DNA of 64,000 nt from Strobilurus pachycystidiatus (Eukaryota > Basidiomycota > Agaricomycetes > Agaricales > Physalacriaceae). Shown here piece after piece: positions 22,809 to 35,700 of the stretch; the stretch's first letter is position 1, and each line of letters begins with the position of its first letter. The translations under genes and the position numbers were made by a program. The stretch covers positions 1,116,001-1,180,000 of the forward strand of contig JAHLMK010000012.1 in NCBI GenBank assembly GCA_019915135.1, in the 5' to 3' direction. The notes beneath the pieces are model-generated. The model ran no database searches. It was not told the origin of the DNA and saw only the letters and a list, made by a program, of their open reading frames with translations.

Positions 22809-23768
22809 CTACAGCACGATATTACCCTCGGCGAGCAGTGCGACTTGCCCTTGTACTCGAACTTTTCCGACTTCTTCTTCCAATAGCACCTTCAGGTCAC
22901 CCCCACGACGGCTGACTTGAGTTGCTTTTACCAGTTCTCCGCTCTTAAAGACCGCCTTGCTCGCCCAGTATGGTATCAAGAGCGCGTGCGCCGAACCGCA
23001 GACGTGATCTTCTCCGGCTTGCAAGTGGCCGGGAGCAAACATACGCGACACGAATGCCTCTTGTCCCGAAGTGGAGTCCGTGGTTATGACGTTTGTTGAG
23101 TATCCCGACTTCAGCTGGTAAGGAAATCAATGTCACTACAGTCCGACCGAATGACTTAGGCGTTTGATTTGACTTACGAATGAGCGCGCGTTGACAACAC
23201 TTCCTTTCAGGTCTTCTTGGACATCCAGTTCCGCAATCATATACCTGGAATAGTTTCCTACCCCTCGGCCCATGAACTTGACCTTTACGTCGCGCCCAAA
23301 CGCATCGTCTATTGCCTTCTTGACGATGGCAGCATCATCGAGAGGTAACTCTTCAATCACAGCCGCCGTGAACTGGATTTCGAACCACCCGCTGTCCTTC
23401 CGCTCAGCCTTCAACACCCCGTGCGTCAAGGTCTGCAGCTCGAGGATCTCCACCTCGCCAGGAAGGAGGTCAGGCTTGGTAAACATCGTCCCTGCTGCAG
23501 CCAGTGTCCCATGGACACAAACCGATGGCTCCGAGCCACTGTCAGTGACGAAGCGGACGCGAAACTTGGCGACTTTGGGGTCGGTGGACCGTTCGACAGG
23601 TGGATAGAGAAAGACTGTTATGGGTTGGCTAAGATTTGCGCCAAGCTTAAACAGGGTGTTGGTATCCCCTACAAGCTCGCTGTCTCCGAAGACGATGGCT
23701 GCGGGGTTGCCAGCGAACGGGTCGCTGGCAAAGGCCGTCGAAAGGTAGAAGGGGTAGTTTTTCGCCAT
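22809..23768 (-). CDS. PhzF-fold isomerase-like protein
   Basis: Exons 23768-23178 and 23114-22809 join in phase to 298 residues. The diaminopimelate-epimerase/PhzF fold is shown by YLSTAFASDPFAGNPAAIVF at the N-terminus, RVRFVTDSGSEPSVCVHGTLA at the end of the first half-domain, and SRMFAPGHLQAGEDHVCGSAHALLIPYWA in the second. In canonical PhzF proteins the first half has LSET with the catalytic Glu; here the aligned place reads NLSQPITVF, so that Glu looks replaced by Gln. The reaction is therefore unknown and may not be the PhzF isomerisation. No other phenazine gene is nearby; the fungal copies are usually stand-alone genes. Confidence 0.85.
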
Positions 23769-24404
23769 GGAAGGTCGCCGGTGGAATCGATGGGATGTGT
23801 GTAACCTCTCCTTAGTCGGGCTTAAGACCTCTAAGGACCGAGTCATATCCCATTGCACGAGATCCGATGGTGAGTCATGGAACGAATGTCGAGTTCGATT
23901 GTCGTATCTCCTCGGGGCCCTCGGTCTTTCGCTGCCAGACCTGACTGGACGCCACAATCCGACGGTTGCAAGGTGGCATCATCTCCTGAAGTCTTCAACT
24001 TCGGGCCTCTTTGGGAATGTAGTAAGCTTCGTTGTTCGAGCACTATTGATTTCGCTTTGATTTCCTTACTGCTTGAGACCGAGGTCGGATGGCACAATGA
24101 TGCCGATTGGAGGATGCAAAGAGGCGTCGCGTTGCCCATTCTGAAGATCGTATGGCCGTCAATGGCTACTTACCTGGTCATTTGAATGCCAATCATTAGG
24201 TCTTGCATTCGCCACGGACACGCCAAGTTATGAACAACTTATCTTCAGAGGTTTTGGCTTTGAGACAAGGTCATGATGCATTTGACGCGATCAGGCGTAA
24301 TTGTCATGATAAGCAACGCGTACACGAGTGTACACTCTACTGCGCCAGGTATACTGAGTTAGATGATGGAAAGGGAGGGTATAGTCAGTTGAAAGGAAGT
24401 TGTA
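23769..24404. other. Intergenic, no gene seen
   Basis: Short open frames on both strands with no domain. It separates the PhzF-like gene from the 3' end of the kinase gene. Confidence 0.45.
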
Positions 24405-26459
24405 TTAAAGCGCTTCGAGGAGTTCATCGATGGAAGGCCTGTCCTGAGGTTCCATATTCCAACAGGAATTGAGAAGCAGCCACAGGTCGTCATTGAGACC
24501 TCTGGCCACAATCTCTGGTGCCGTCGGTCGCACTGGGTTGATTCCCTGCGAGGACTTGATGACGACTTCTGTTGTGTGTTTGAATTCTCGATAAGGTTGT
24601 TCTTGGGTGATGAGCTAGATGGACAGTGTGTTCCCTCAATGCAGTTCATGTCTGGCAGGGAAGCTGGACGTACCTCGAGGGTGGTCATACCGAAAGCATA
24701 GATATCGGAATGAGTCGATAGAGTTCCCTGCCCTTGACAAACTTCGGGGGCGAACCATCTGTAGGAGTCTGCAACGCCCCGACTCTGCGTGAATGGAACA
24801 CCAGTGATGTCTTCCACGATCTGTTCACCAAAGTTAGACGTTTATATCTGTAGTTCGACGATAAAAGCATACCTGGGACAGCCCAAAATCAGCCAAGAGA
24901 GGGTTACCATATCGATCAATCGCGACGTTGATCTGTTTGGATATAAGCGACGTTACGATGCATAGATTGGAGTCTTACAGCTTTGATATCACCATGTACA
25001 ACAGGCGGTTTCATATGATGTAAAACCTGTAGGCCTAGGGCTATACCTTTTATCTGCGCGTTGCTCGTGAGTTTTCATGCAAAACTGGCCGAATAAGTAG
25101 TAACGTACCAATCTCTGGTATCCGGCCAAGTCTAGTCGCGAAGTCTTGACGTATGTCAACGCGTCGCCCTTCTCTGGCCAGGGGCTGACCATGAATCTGA
25201 GTCCTATGGGTAAGTGCAGGCAATAGGCAATTAGACCAAAGCCTACGGGAAGGGTTCATCGTCATTTTGACCGAAACCGTAGAACGGCAGGATGTGCCTT
25301 CCACGATCGATCCTCCACACCTCTGTCCAGATTTTGACTTCACGCATGAATCGCTACGAATCGGGTCAATAAAGTAGATTCTGAAATAAGAGAGAGAAAA
25401 TTGGAAAACATACCCTTAGACTCTTGTCGTCGGCATGAATAGCGCGAATGACCTTGATAGAGACTTTCTTGTGCTCGAGATAGATGCCCTCGTATATGTC
25501 CATGGCTGCCGTGCCTCGAACGGGAAATTGCCCCAAACGTTTAACCTCATTACATTTGAGCTGTAGGTTCGGAAGGAGCTGGCCTGACTGCTCCTGAAGC
25601 TGGTAGAGGTTTGTCGATAGACCGCTATGAATGCGATCCGCTGTATTTTTGTTGTCGGCCATTGACTAGTCGGAGGTATGAGTAGAGTATACAAGTCCAT
25701 GTGCTAATCGATGCTTACAGTCTGCATGAGTGACATTAGCCCTTGTAACAAAGTTGTGTTCTCAGCGACAGCGAGGTGTGTTATCGCTTGGTTCTGGGTT
25801 ATGTTCGCAAGAGCCTCCCGAATCTCTGCGTGGTCTTTAGCAGCGTTCCGTTCGAATTCCTCTTGCCAGCGATGCACGCCAATAAGCGAAGCCCACTTCA
25901 AACTCGGGATTAGCATTAACATGGAGTGTGGTAGTACTGGGAAACCGACCTCAAATCGAGTGACACAGTCCTCTATACGCGCGTGATATTTGCTTATATC
26001 ACGACTAATTTCCTGGTTTCGCACCATAGCATCCCACTTAGTGAGCATCGTCCAGCCGTGCATTTGAGTCTGAATGTCAATCAAGCAACTACGAGATCAA
26101 TGAGTTTATATACGATTCTATCACCCCGGATGAGTCGACGTACTCAGATATAATCTGTATCGGTTCCTGCATGCTGTTTGAAGAGTTCGCAGAGACCTCG
26201 CGCAGCGCCAACAGCAATGCGTGACAGCGATCCCGGAGTTGACGCGCTGAGGCCCTGTGGTACGGAGTCAGGAAGACAGCGCGCGCACAAATCCGGGGAC
26301 ATCGCACCTGTTAACAGTCATACGCTCACACAGCTCGACGATAATGCACAGGACTTCGGCAGCCGGCTGGAGGCATGGGACAGGAGCAAATTGAGCGACA
26401 ATCTGGGCGGCCGATGTGCCAATCTTCACGAGGAGTTCAAGTTCACCGCGGCCAGACAT
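24405..26459 (-). CDS. Protein kinase with N-terminal MLKL-like helical bundle
   Basis: About 505 residues from some eleven exons; the first five (26459-26308, 26254-26144, 26088-25950, 25895-25719, 25665-25414) join in phase and the rest follow with GT/AG ends. Residues 1 to about 190 are all-helical ([38 protein letters not shown], then [20 protein letters not shown] and a long helix ending [10 protein letters not shown]), resembling the adaptor-like N-terminal domain of MLKL and related fungal proteins. The kinase domain has VSIKVIR (Lys), HGDIKAINV (catalytic Asp and Asn in an HGD variant), [16 protein letters not shown] and [11 protein letters not shown], so catalysis looks possible; the glycine loop is degenerate. 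It is a tyrosine-kinase-like (TKL) type. A role in signalling or regulated cell death is inference only. Confidence 0.8.
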
Positions 26460-26469
26460 GGTAGAGACT

Positions 26470-27060
26470 GATGAGATGCAGGAGAGAAAGGTGGCCGCAA
26501 GGTATAAAAGTGATGTGCATTGACGTTAGCTGTAAGTATGGCTGTACAAGGCGATGAAGAATGCTTCTTTAGACGCCTAAGGCACGCCGGCCCTAAATTT
26601 GGCGCGTCGCTTCCATGACAGTGCCTGACAGTACTCTGAATACTTCAATACACTGTAGGCTGCACCGCCATCCGACCATACACAATAGACGTGGCACTGA
26701 TCATTTGTAACTCCAATAGACCACTGACAGTTGTACAGTCTTCATAGCGCGAAGATTGTCGTTGTATGTTGCACCACTGCTCCGCCTTCAGTCCATAAGT
26801 ATATGCTGCAGTGAACAGCGCTTGGCTGAAGACCATAATCAGCGAAAACAAAGCATCCGATGTGGCGAAGACCGGGGTTGTTGGGTGGCCGGTATATCAG
26901 TTGCATTGAATCAATCGTCATTCATCTACTTACTTGAGGGAATGAGTCAATATCACAAGTGCTCCAACCCTGCCCAACGACGCTCTGCGCCGGGGTGGAT
27001 GGCACAAGCACATGCTCGAATCCAGAGCTGATGAAAGAGGCGTCGTTGGAAGTGACAGAG
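26470..27060. other. Intergenic, no gene seen
   Basis: Promoter side of the kinase gene and 3' side of the next minus-strand gene; no supported frame. Confidence 0.45.
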
Positions 27061-29024
27061 CTATGCCCACCCGTCCTCGTCGAGATCATCCCCTTCATCA
27101 CTAATCAAGCGCATTCGTATCCTCTGACCATCGCCGATCATCTTTTCCCATTCTCTGACCTTCCGTCTCACCTCCAGCCGCTTCGGTGCGTCAACGTAAA
27201 CCTTGATATACGCGCCCCCTTCGTACTCCGCATCCTCCGTGAACGCCACTCCAACGCCCATTTCCTTGTTCAAACTAATGAGCTTGTTCCACAGTGACAC
27301 GGTGACGAAGGGATGTTCGAATATGATCCCAACGCTTCGCCAGGCGTAGCGCATATCTGGGTTCTCTTCGTCCGGTATGTCCGGCGAGTAAGGTAAATGC
27401 CAATTCCCGGGTTTATGGATGACGGGGTAGTGGTAGGGCTATTCAGAAAGATTAGAGACAAATGATTGAAAAGTGAAATTTTGACAAGTACCCGCTGTAT
27501 AGAGCTCATTGGCGATGAGGCTGGCTCTTTCGCCAGACAGGGTTCTTCAGTGAGGCCATCGTCGCCACTGTGGTTGAGGCTAGAATGGTCCAGCTCCATT
27601 CCTTGGTAGCCATCCTCCTCCAACATGACCTTTGTGGGTTCGTGCCACTCGGAAATGTGATCACCATCCCATTCACCCTTTGGCTCCTGCTTGATTCGTT
27701 TCACCGGCGGGGAACGAACGGTGAACTCGTCCGCGTCGAAAATGTCGCTGGTGTCCTGGCTTTCGATGTGAGAGCCAGACTGTGACCGGCGAGAGCGAAG
27801 GGGGGACGTCTGGGGTGGCGCAACCCGCTTCGGCGGTAAGAAAATCGGTGGTGCACGTCGTTTGGGAGGTTTTTTGCGCGGAGAGGTGGACTGTAGACGC
27901 GGAGGTGGGACGATAACCTGAGGAAGTATGTTGGGCATTGCCGCCGGAGAAGGCTGTCGAGATTTGGTCTTGGACACGTCTGTGGAAGGAAGTATTTCTC
28001 CCGTGGGGTTTCGCTCTTCATCATCTACATCGCCGCCGTCAATGAACGCAGTATCAGCTTCAATGGTATCGTCTTCCTCGTCTTGACTATACACGGCAGA
28101 AATCGATATATCTCGAAGATCCTCCGAGGTAGCCCTCTGAGAGCCACTGTCTTCTCTTTCCGACGACAGTGCGTTCTCGTCGTCCAAACTCGAGTGTTTC
28201 GAAACTCTCCGCAGGTATTGCCGGGCCTGGTCTGGAGATGTGAACCGGTCCTTGTCAGACGCAACGCTCTCAACATCGGTGTCCAAAGTTGGTGATCCAT
28301 TGACTGACCGTCGAAACGGAAGAAGAAGTTCCTCAATGTCCTCCTCATCTTCCTCCTCAGCACGACTGTCCTCCAGTATGAGTGAATCTTCGATGACTTC
28401 GTCTCGTCGAGACTGAGATAGGGGAATGTAGCCTGTAGGTGGTCGTCTGGATGGATATGAAGAAGGGCCGGGGTCGCGACTTCCACTGACGGAGTGAGAA
28501 GCGCGGGTACGTCGAGGAGCGCGGAGATGAACAGAACCGGAGGCCTCTTCCTCTTCCGTTTCAGATTCAGAATTCGGAATGATCTCCACTGGTCGCGGGA
28601 GTGTCGGTGGTGTGATGACCGGATTGTCATCGAAAAAGCGCGTCCGCATCGACGGGTCGATCTGTTCCTCTTCCTCCTCGTCGTCTCCTCGACTATGTTC
28701 GTCCAAAAAACCGGTGTCTGCTTCCTCAGACACGTCTTCCTGACTGTCCTCTACCTCAACAGGCCCAATTGACGGCCGTGGACCGCCCGAATGAACCCAA
28801 TCCTCCAGACCAGCTAAATCTCCTTCGACAGGCTCGCCGTCATTGACGGTTCGGGCATTAGATAGAAGACCACGCAGGTCGACGGTGATCCATTTACAGT
28901 TTGCAACTGCGATTTGTTTCGCCGCCGCAATGACATCGTGCTTGCTAGTCCTCGTGTGCCACACAGACTGGGAGGCTGACGCAATAGATGGTGTGGTAGT
29001 ATAGTGGTGTACGACGAGAGTCAT
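27061..29024 (-). CDS. Acidic protein, unrecognised
   Basis: Exons 29024-27492 and 27438-27061 join in phase to 636 residues. An N-terminal ~75 residue segment (LVVHHYTTTPSIASAS, AAAKQIAVANCKWITVDLRG) and a C-terminal ~110 residue segment (YAWRSVGIIFEHPFVTVSLW, EYEGGAYIKVYVDAPKRLEV) look folded. Between them is a long acidic, Ser-rich, low-complexity linker with basic PxRR patches (PRKKPPKRRAPPIFLPPKR) and a likely NLS (PVKRIKQEPK), so a nuclear protein is inferred. The start at MTLVVHH is chosen because the in-frame codons upstream run through the TTTGGCAC repeats. I do not recognise the family. Confidence 0.6.
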
Positions 29025-29096
29025 CGTCACCTCACATGGCGGTGTAAAGAGGACCCCCGCCAATAGGCTTCCATCTTCGATCCGATTCCTGCTGGA

Positions 29097-29420
29097 TTTG
29101 GCACTCGGTGATTTTCGAATTTTTGGCATATTTGGCACAAAAAATCGTAGTTCCAGAATTATTTTCATTTTTGGCACTACTTAGATCGAACTCCAAGCGC
29201 CCTCGTGTTAGAGTATCACATACAAGTACATGTAGCCGACGGGATAGGTCTGGGCAGCATCCCCGGAAGCCTCAGGCCTCAGATTTGGCACTGTGTCATC
29301 TCACTTGTGCTCTCCCGCTTCGGTTTTGGCACACAACGGCAGCACACTTAGGTCGTCAAAAGTGCCCAAATTTGGCACTATGGATCGGAGTTCGGCCTCA
29401 AAATCGGTCAAATTTGGCAC
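29097..29420. repeat. TTTGGCAC / GATCGRAG repeat cluster
   Basis: Seven copies of TTTGGCAC (one more as TTTGGCAT) in ~320 bp between POL2's 3' end and the 5' end of the next gene. Three copies form a compound unit TTTGGCAC-N4/6-GATCGRA at about 29172, 29371 and 29411. Dispersed direct repeats of this kind could be transcription-factor sites or the subterminal region of a degenerate DNA transposon. Confidence 0.7.
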
Positions 29421-29729
29421 TTTCAGATCGAAGATAGAACCGTATTGGCAGTGGTCCTGTGTAAAGGAACCTGAGTGAAACTTAAAGAGATGACAGCTGC
29501 AAGCTGTGACGCCACGTGCGCGAACTAGTGTCTCGTGGGTTTCGAAAAGTCTTCGCATATAACATCAAGATCATTACATGAGATAGTCTACATATACTGA
29601 GAGGGTATATTGTACAGCTGAGATTACACAAATACTTGATATCAGAACAGACGAAAGCAAGTTGGTACAACAACACAGAAACAATTCGAAGCACGAAGAC
29701 CACGGGCCCGGGCTACCAGTTTTGGAGCA

Positions 29730-32700
29730 TTATTTGAGCAGATTCCTGAAAGCAGTAATCAGCCAGAAATCAAAGAAGCGGATTCGTATCTTGCGAACCT
29801 TCAATCGTGTAAGGTTATGAACGATTGCGACATTGACAATCGTGCGCAATTTTCGGCGGACATCAGCTTTGCTGATAGTGAACTGATACGCCCCCGAGCA
29901 ATGGCAGAATCTGGATACCGTATCCGACTGAATTTGCTGGCAACGCGAGCACCGAAGATCCTGCTGGGCGAACGAACGTTCCAACTGGAACAGCATCTTG
30001 ATCAACGTGAATTCGATGGATGGGCGATCGTATTCGCCATTGCAGTCAGCGCATATCCACCGCTGCACGACGTCGACGTTGTTCGGCAGAAGCCTGGGGT
30101 CCCGGCAGAAATCAAAGTCGCGCAGCGAGTCACAATGGCGGCAAGGAACGTTGTGAAGTATGAGAGGTTCGCAAGGGTTCCGAAAGATGGCTTCGTTGGC
30201 GAACTCTTTGACGCCAATGAGCTCCAACAGACTGCGCTTCATCAAGCCGATCTCGACCTGGTATTCCTTGGCCAATCCAAACACGGCGCAGGTCGATTTG
30301 ACGAACTCGAGTACTGGATCGACCATATGAAGGTACGATCCGGGGAGAACAGGAAAGTTGAAATCGCCCGTCTGTTCCTCGTTCAGTTGTTCCTCCTTGT
30401 AACGCTCTTGAATGCTGCCGACCACTTTGAGCAGTTTGCGAGTCAGTCGCCTTGCTACGAACTGTTGGATCGTGTCCTCCTCCTTCTTTGCTTCTCCCTC
30501 CCCCTCTGGTTTCGTTTCTCCCCGAGAGCTGTCGCCATTCTCCAACGATCGCAACGGAATCCTGGTCTCCTCGTTTGCCTTCTGTCTGATTTTATACAGC
30601 TCCACCAAGAAAAACTGCACGACGGAGGCGAAGTCCTTCTGAGTAGCGGGTGGGAGGAACTCGGCAATATTCCAATGCATGTCAATGGACAAGGCGTCGG
30701 GTGGGTCCAGGGCCTTTGGGTTTTCGCAAACGATAGCGGCCATGTTGGCGTTGTCCATGAAGATGACATAGTCATAGAACTTCTCTGTCTCGAGATAGAC
30801 GTGCTGAAACAGTTCGTGCGACGTGACTGCTGTGTTGATATAGGTGGCATAAGCAAGAGCGGTTCCGGGCGGCTTGGAAGTGGAAAGGATGATACGGCTG
30901 AAGTCCGCGTAAACAACCCGGGAGCCCAACCGTCGAAATTCTGCCAATAATTGGATGAAGGTTTTGCGCATAAGGCCATGGACGAAACGATGAATGCCAG
31001 TATCGTATAGCTGGGATGCGCTCGAGCTGATCCACCGCCAGAAGTGGTCAATCGCCAAGGAAGCCGCGGATTGATCGTTCTGAATTCTGTCAAGCAACCA
31101 GGTCTTCACCATACTTCGCAGGATGCTGAAGGCCTGAGAGGAAATTTGCGACTCTCCGAGTGTGAGATCTCGCTGTTGAACTTCGCCATTCTTGTACTCA
31201 TCCAAGGTCCGCGAGACGGAGTCGAATGCTGTTGAACCTCCACTTCCTTCCAACTCGTTTACAACCACAGAGTGCATGACCGAGTTCACGGCCAAATTGC
31301 GCACACTGACTTCAAGGCAGACGTTGGAGAAGCAGCCAGAAGAATGGAATTCGCTCGACGGCAAGTCCTCCGATTGACGGTTGTCGTTTTCGAGACCACC
31401 TAGGTCAGGGTGCTCGCCGGGAGACCACCAGAGGACCATATCGTTCTGTATGAGGCGGCGAGCGTAGCAGAGGTCGGACACGAATAACGGCTGGTCGCCC
31501 TCCAAATGGCCAATTGGTACGTCGTAGTACTCCGCCAGTGCTGTACTGCGGTCGATCCAAGTACCCAAGCCCAGATAGCGAATGATCATCTTCTGGGCTA
31601 CATGACTCTGCCACGGAAAAACATCGAGTGTATGGGAGTTGCGGACCTTCGTCATAGAGAGGACAGGGAACTTGGACAGCTTTGGAAGAAGACGGTCAAA
31701 GTACGACTGGTCCTTGCTTGACGAAATGACGACGGTGTATGACTTGTCTTCCATCAACCCAAGCTCTCGTGATATAGCTTTGAGTGCCGTTGCATCCGAC
31801 GCATGATAGGTCGCGGTGAAGGTGAGGGAGTCTGGATAAGAAATTGAGTCACAGGATCCGTGTTCCCCATGGAACCTTCGTTTCAGTTCGGCGTATGTAG
31901 ACTCCAGCTTCGAAATTGGCTGACGTCGAGTAGCGGGATCGACAATGTACAACTTGGCAGTGCCGTTCGGAATGAAGGTAGCAAAGACATGGAGGGGGGC
32001 GTTGGCAGAGCAGGCATGGTAAAGGAAGATGCACTTCAATGAGTCGCCCTGGAGGTACCGTCGTTTGGAGTTCGAAGGGACCCGCTCCAATTGGTGCAAG
32101 TCGAATCCGACTGTCTGGCCACGATTGAGCGTCATGGCAGCGTCCTCCACTGTACATGATTTCCCTAATTTGAGGAGCCCCCGAACAACAAGAGGAATCT
32201 AGAATGGCAAAAGATTAGCAATGAATGCGAAAAAGGCACATGTCGCTCGTACTTGCTGCTCGAATACACCATCCACATTAGGGTCGTTGGCAACGTCAAT
32301 GAAATGCTCCTGATACGCGTTGTACACATCCTCGCGGATGCTGAGCTTATACAAATTGGAGGATGGGAGGTCTCGTGGAAGGTTACGGGTCACTTGCTCG
32401 ACGCCGTAGAACTCTGTCTTGAAAAAGTCGGTCTTCGGCGTTCGGAGGTGAACATACATCTCCCGTGGGATGCGAAGTGGAGCGGAGACTATCTCCCCAT
32501 CCACCGAGAGCCACAGGATGAATCTCCCAGCTATCTTGCTAGGCCGGATCTGGATGACATCCCATGTTCGGTTCGTCCTGACCTTGACCCCGCGGAACAT
32601 TGTTGGGACTACAGTCGGTGCAGACGATGCGTTGTTATTCCAGCGGGCATCCTGGCGTTGCTTCCACCGAGGACGCATCGCCTTGATCCAGGCCGAGTAA

Positions 32701-35700
32701 TTGACGTACGGGTCAGGGATAGATGGTAATGAGTCCTCTGTAGGTTCTTCCACGACGGGCTGCGGTCTCTTCCTCTTTGTAACAGTTAAGCGGATACGAC
32801 CATCGGTTGGTTGCGACTCTCCGTCAAAGCCATCCTCTATATCAGGTGGTGGCGTCGAGTTACTTCCTTCCGCAGGCGCCTTGAAAAAGTCAGTGAGCTT
32901 GTTTTGTTTGAACTTGTCCACCTGGCCGGCGACGCGTCTATGAAGCCAGTCGGGATGGCGAATGCGAGGCACGGGGTTTGGGACTTTCTGCATGGCGGCG
33001 GGAATAGTGATGAGCTTTTGGATGACGGAGCCCAAGCGTTCGATATAGTAGTTCCAGTCCAAGATGTCGCGCAAGTCGAAGTTGACGAGAGTATTGTCCT
33101 TGAGCCATCTACGAAGATATGTTCGCTTGACGCTCTCCTCCGCAGAGAAGATGGCAAGAGGAACCGCGCGGTCGGTAACAGGCGAACCGACAGGCTTGGC
33201 GGATATGATGAATTTACAAGCGAGGCCCTTGTCCTTGACCATCTGGTCACCCAAAAACTCGGCGAGACGACGCGCGGTACTGATGGATGTCGACTTCTGT
33301 CCTCCGTATTCAGCCAGTGTCCTCGACATGCTGCGATTTTCAGAGATGAGCTCGACCAGCTCTTCGTCATCCAGAGTCTCCGCCTTGGTGAAAAGGATAT
33401 CCAACCAACGATCCGCAACTTCGGCGACGGCAGCGTAACATTCCTGCGTCGTCGATCCCATGAGGAACTTCTCGAAGATCTCCGTCTGGAAGATCTTGAT
33501 GAGCTGCAATTCTCCTCGACGCTTCACCTCGAATCCCTTTAATTCGGCGAGGGAACCGTCTTCGTTGAAGACCGCGTATCGCTTTTTCAGAAGCTTGTCT
33601 TCTTCCTTGGATGACGGCAGGATCATGGCCTTATAAGGCCCGTCCAGCTCGAAAAAGATGGAGTTCTCGCTGTGAACGTCATATCTGCCAGTTGCGGGAT
33701 TCAGATCGTGGTACTGGTGATTCGTAAACTCGGCATGAACGAGATGATTGAGCATGGTGCACGGATACGAGAAGGCGATGGATTTGCCGTTGGCCAATTT
33801 GAACTTGAAGTTTTCCGGGAAGACGCCAGGGAGCATGCACCAGATACCGTCAGTGTCCAGTTCCAGTGGGCGCCCGATCTGCTCTACAAGAGCTCGCGCC
33901 ATCTGGATGATAGTGGCGCCCGTAAGGCAAGTGATTCCAGCCATCTCCATCGAGTGCCACCTCGCTCCCTTACGCATGACATAGCCGTAGAAGGAGTTCA
34001 AGATGCACTTGTGCGCCAACTGCAGGGAGTCGTACAGCACGATCATCTTCTTCGCCTCATCCACCTCCGCTATCGACCCCCCAGTCGCATTGACGTTATC
34101 TAGGTTCTTCTTCCAGGTCTTGTGAAGACCCTTGTACTCGTATCGTCGATCGCGGAAGGTACGGACTGTGTCGACGTAAAATGGATTCTCCCGCTGGCAG
34201 ACGATGGCCTCGCGGTTCTCGATTTTCGTGTCCTTGGTCTTCTTGTAGACCTTGCGGGAGTAGTCGCCTAGACGCTTGTGCAGTAACGCTGTCTGCTCTG
34301 CGTCGCTGAGATCAGGGAAGCGCCTCTGAGACCCACCGGGCCGTTTCGGAGGAAAGGTCTCTTGGTTGAGAGCGTGTCGAATCATGTTGTACTCGTCCCT
34401 ATGAGCAGGGAAGAATTCCCCTCGCCAGGCCCAATCCAATCGTCTATCACAGGTTTTGCCAGGACGGTTATAGTCACAGACGGCGCAGACTGCCTCGTCC
34501 ACCATAGAGTCGGGCTGGAGTCGGTTTGACAACATGATGTTGGGGTACATGGCGGCGACGTCTAAGTGGTAGATCAGGGGATTGTCGGTTCGCTTTGGAT
34601 TGTCGCGCATGACTTCTAAGGCTGTCTGGATGGCGTCTTTGACTTCGTTGTAATTGGTGACATCGTCCAAGGATGCTTTGGACTCTTCGACGATACAAAA
34701 CGTCAAGGCGGCATCGAGATCGTCGATAAGCTAAAACCGCAGGTCAGTCAAAGATCTGTGATGTTCAATATAGTGACTATACCTGTTGGATGGCGGATGG
34801 GACAATCTTGAAGTCAGTTGCGATATCGCTTCGAAACACACCCGCTTCCAATGCTTCGACGTGTCCACCAACATATGTCTCTGAAGCCAGGAGATGGCCG
34901 TCGTACATGTGGCCGTGCTCCTCCTCATGCCGGTTTGGCATGATAATGTGACCGCGGTAAGCTTCCACCTGTATCATGAATTAGGATAAGGTTCGAAGAA
35001 ATGAGAAAAAAAGTCGCCGACCATCAGTAAAGTCTCGCACAAAGTACCGCTACCCTTTCGAAGCACTTCGTCGGGACACAGTGGAATGATGTTGCACAAA
35101 GAGAAGATGAAGGGGTGGACATATTTCATATAGAGGTAATAGGTCGCCACAGCATCTGAGACCGAGTATGTGGCCAATTCCTTGGGCTGTTCCATGGCAT
35201 AGCTGAACGTGTCGTTAGTTTATGACGGAATGGTCTAGGTAAGAGTACTCACGGCGTCATGAGCTCAGGATCTAACTCGACTGGATTGTACCCTAGTTTC
35301 GACTTGGTCACCGCCTTCAAACCCTGGCTTCCTTGAGGGAGATACGAGTCACGCTTCACCCATCTGAAACAATCCATATGCACGCAGGTCCTGCTCTTGT
35401 ACTCGTCTTCCGAGTCCCTTGCGAATCCCGTCTCTAGAAACATATCGATACCGTTCACTTTCGCGCGTGCGTCGAGGAAAGGAAAATCGAAGAAATCCCC
35501 GTTGAACGTGGCCATGACAGTTGGTTTCACATCCTGGATGTGCGAGAAGAACCGCCTGATGGTGGCGGCCTGAAAAGGTCTTCTTTAGAAGATAAAGGAT
35601 AGAGAGATGGAACAAACTCTGACCTCGTCTTTCTCATTGAACACAATGAATTCTCCTTTATAATCGTCCCGGGGCGTGTATTCGAAATCATCGACGTCGT

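Noticed and set aside
29817..30950. 377-codon frame opposite POL2
   Set aside because: It is antisense to the well supported C-terminal exon of POL2 and shows no domain.
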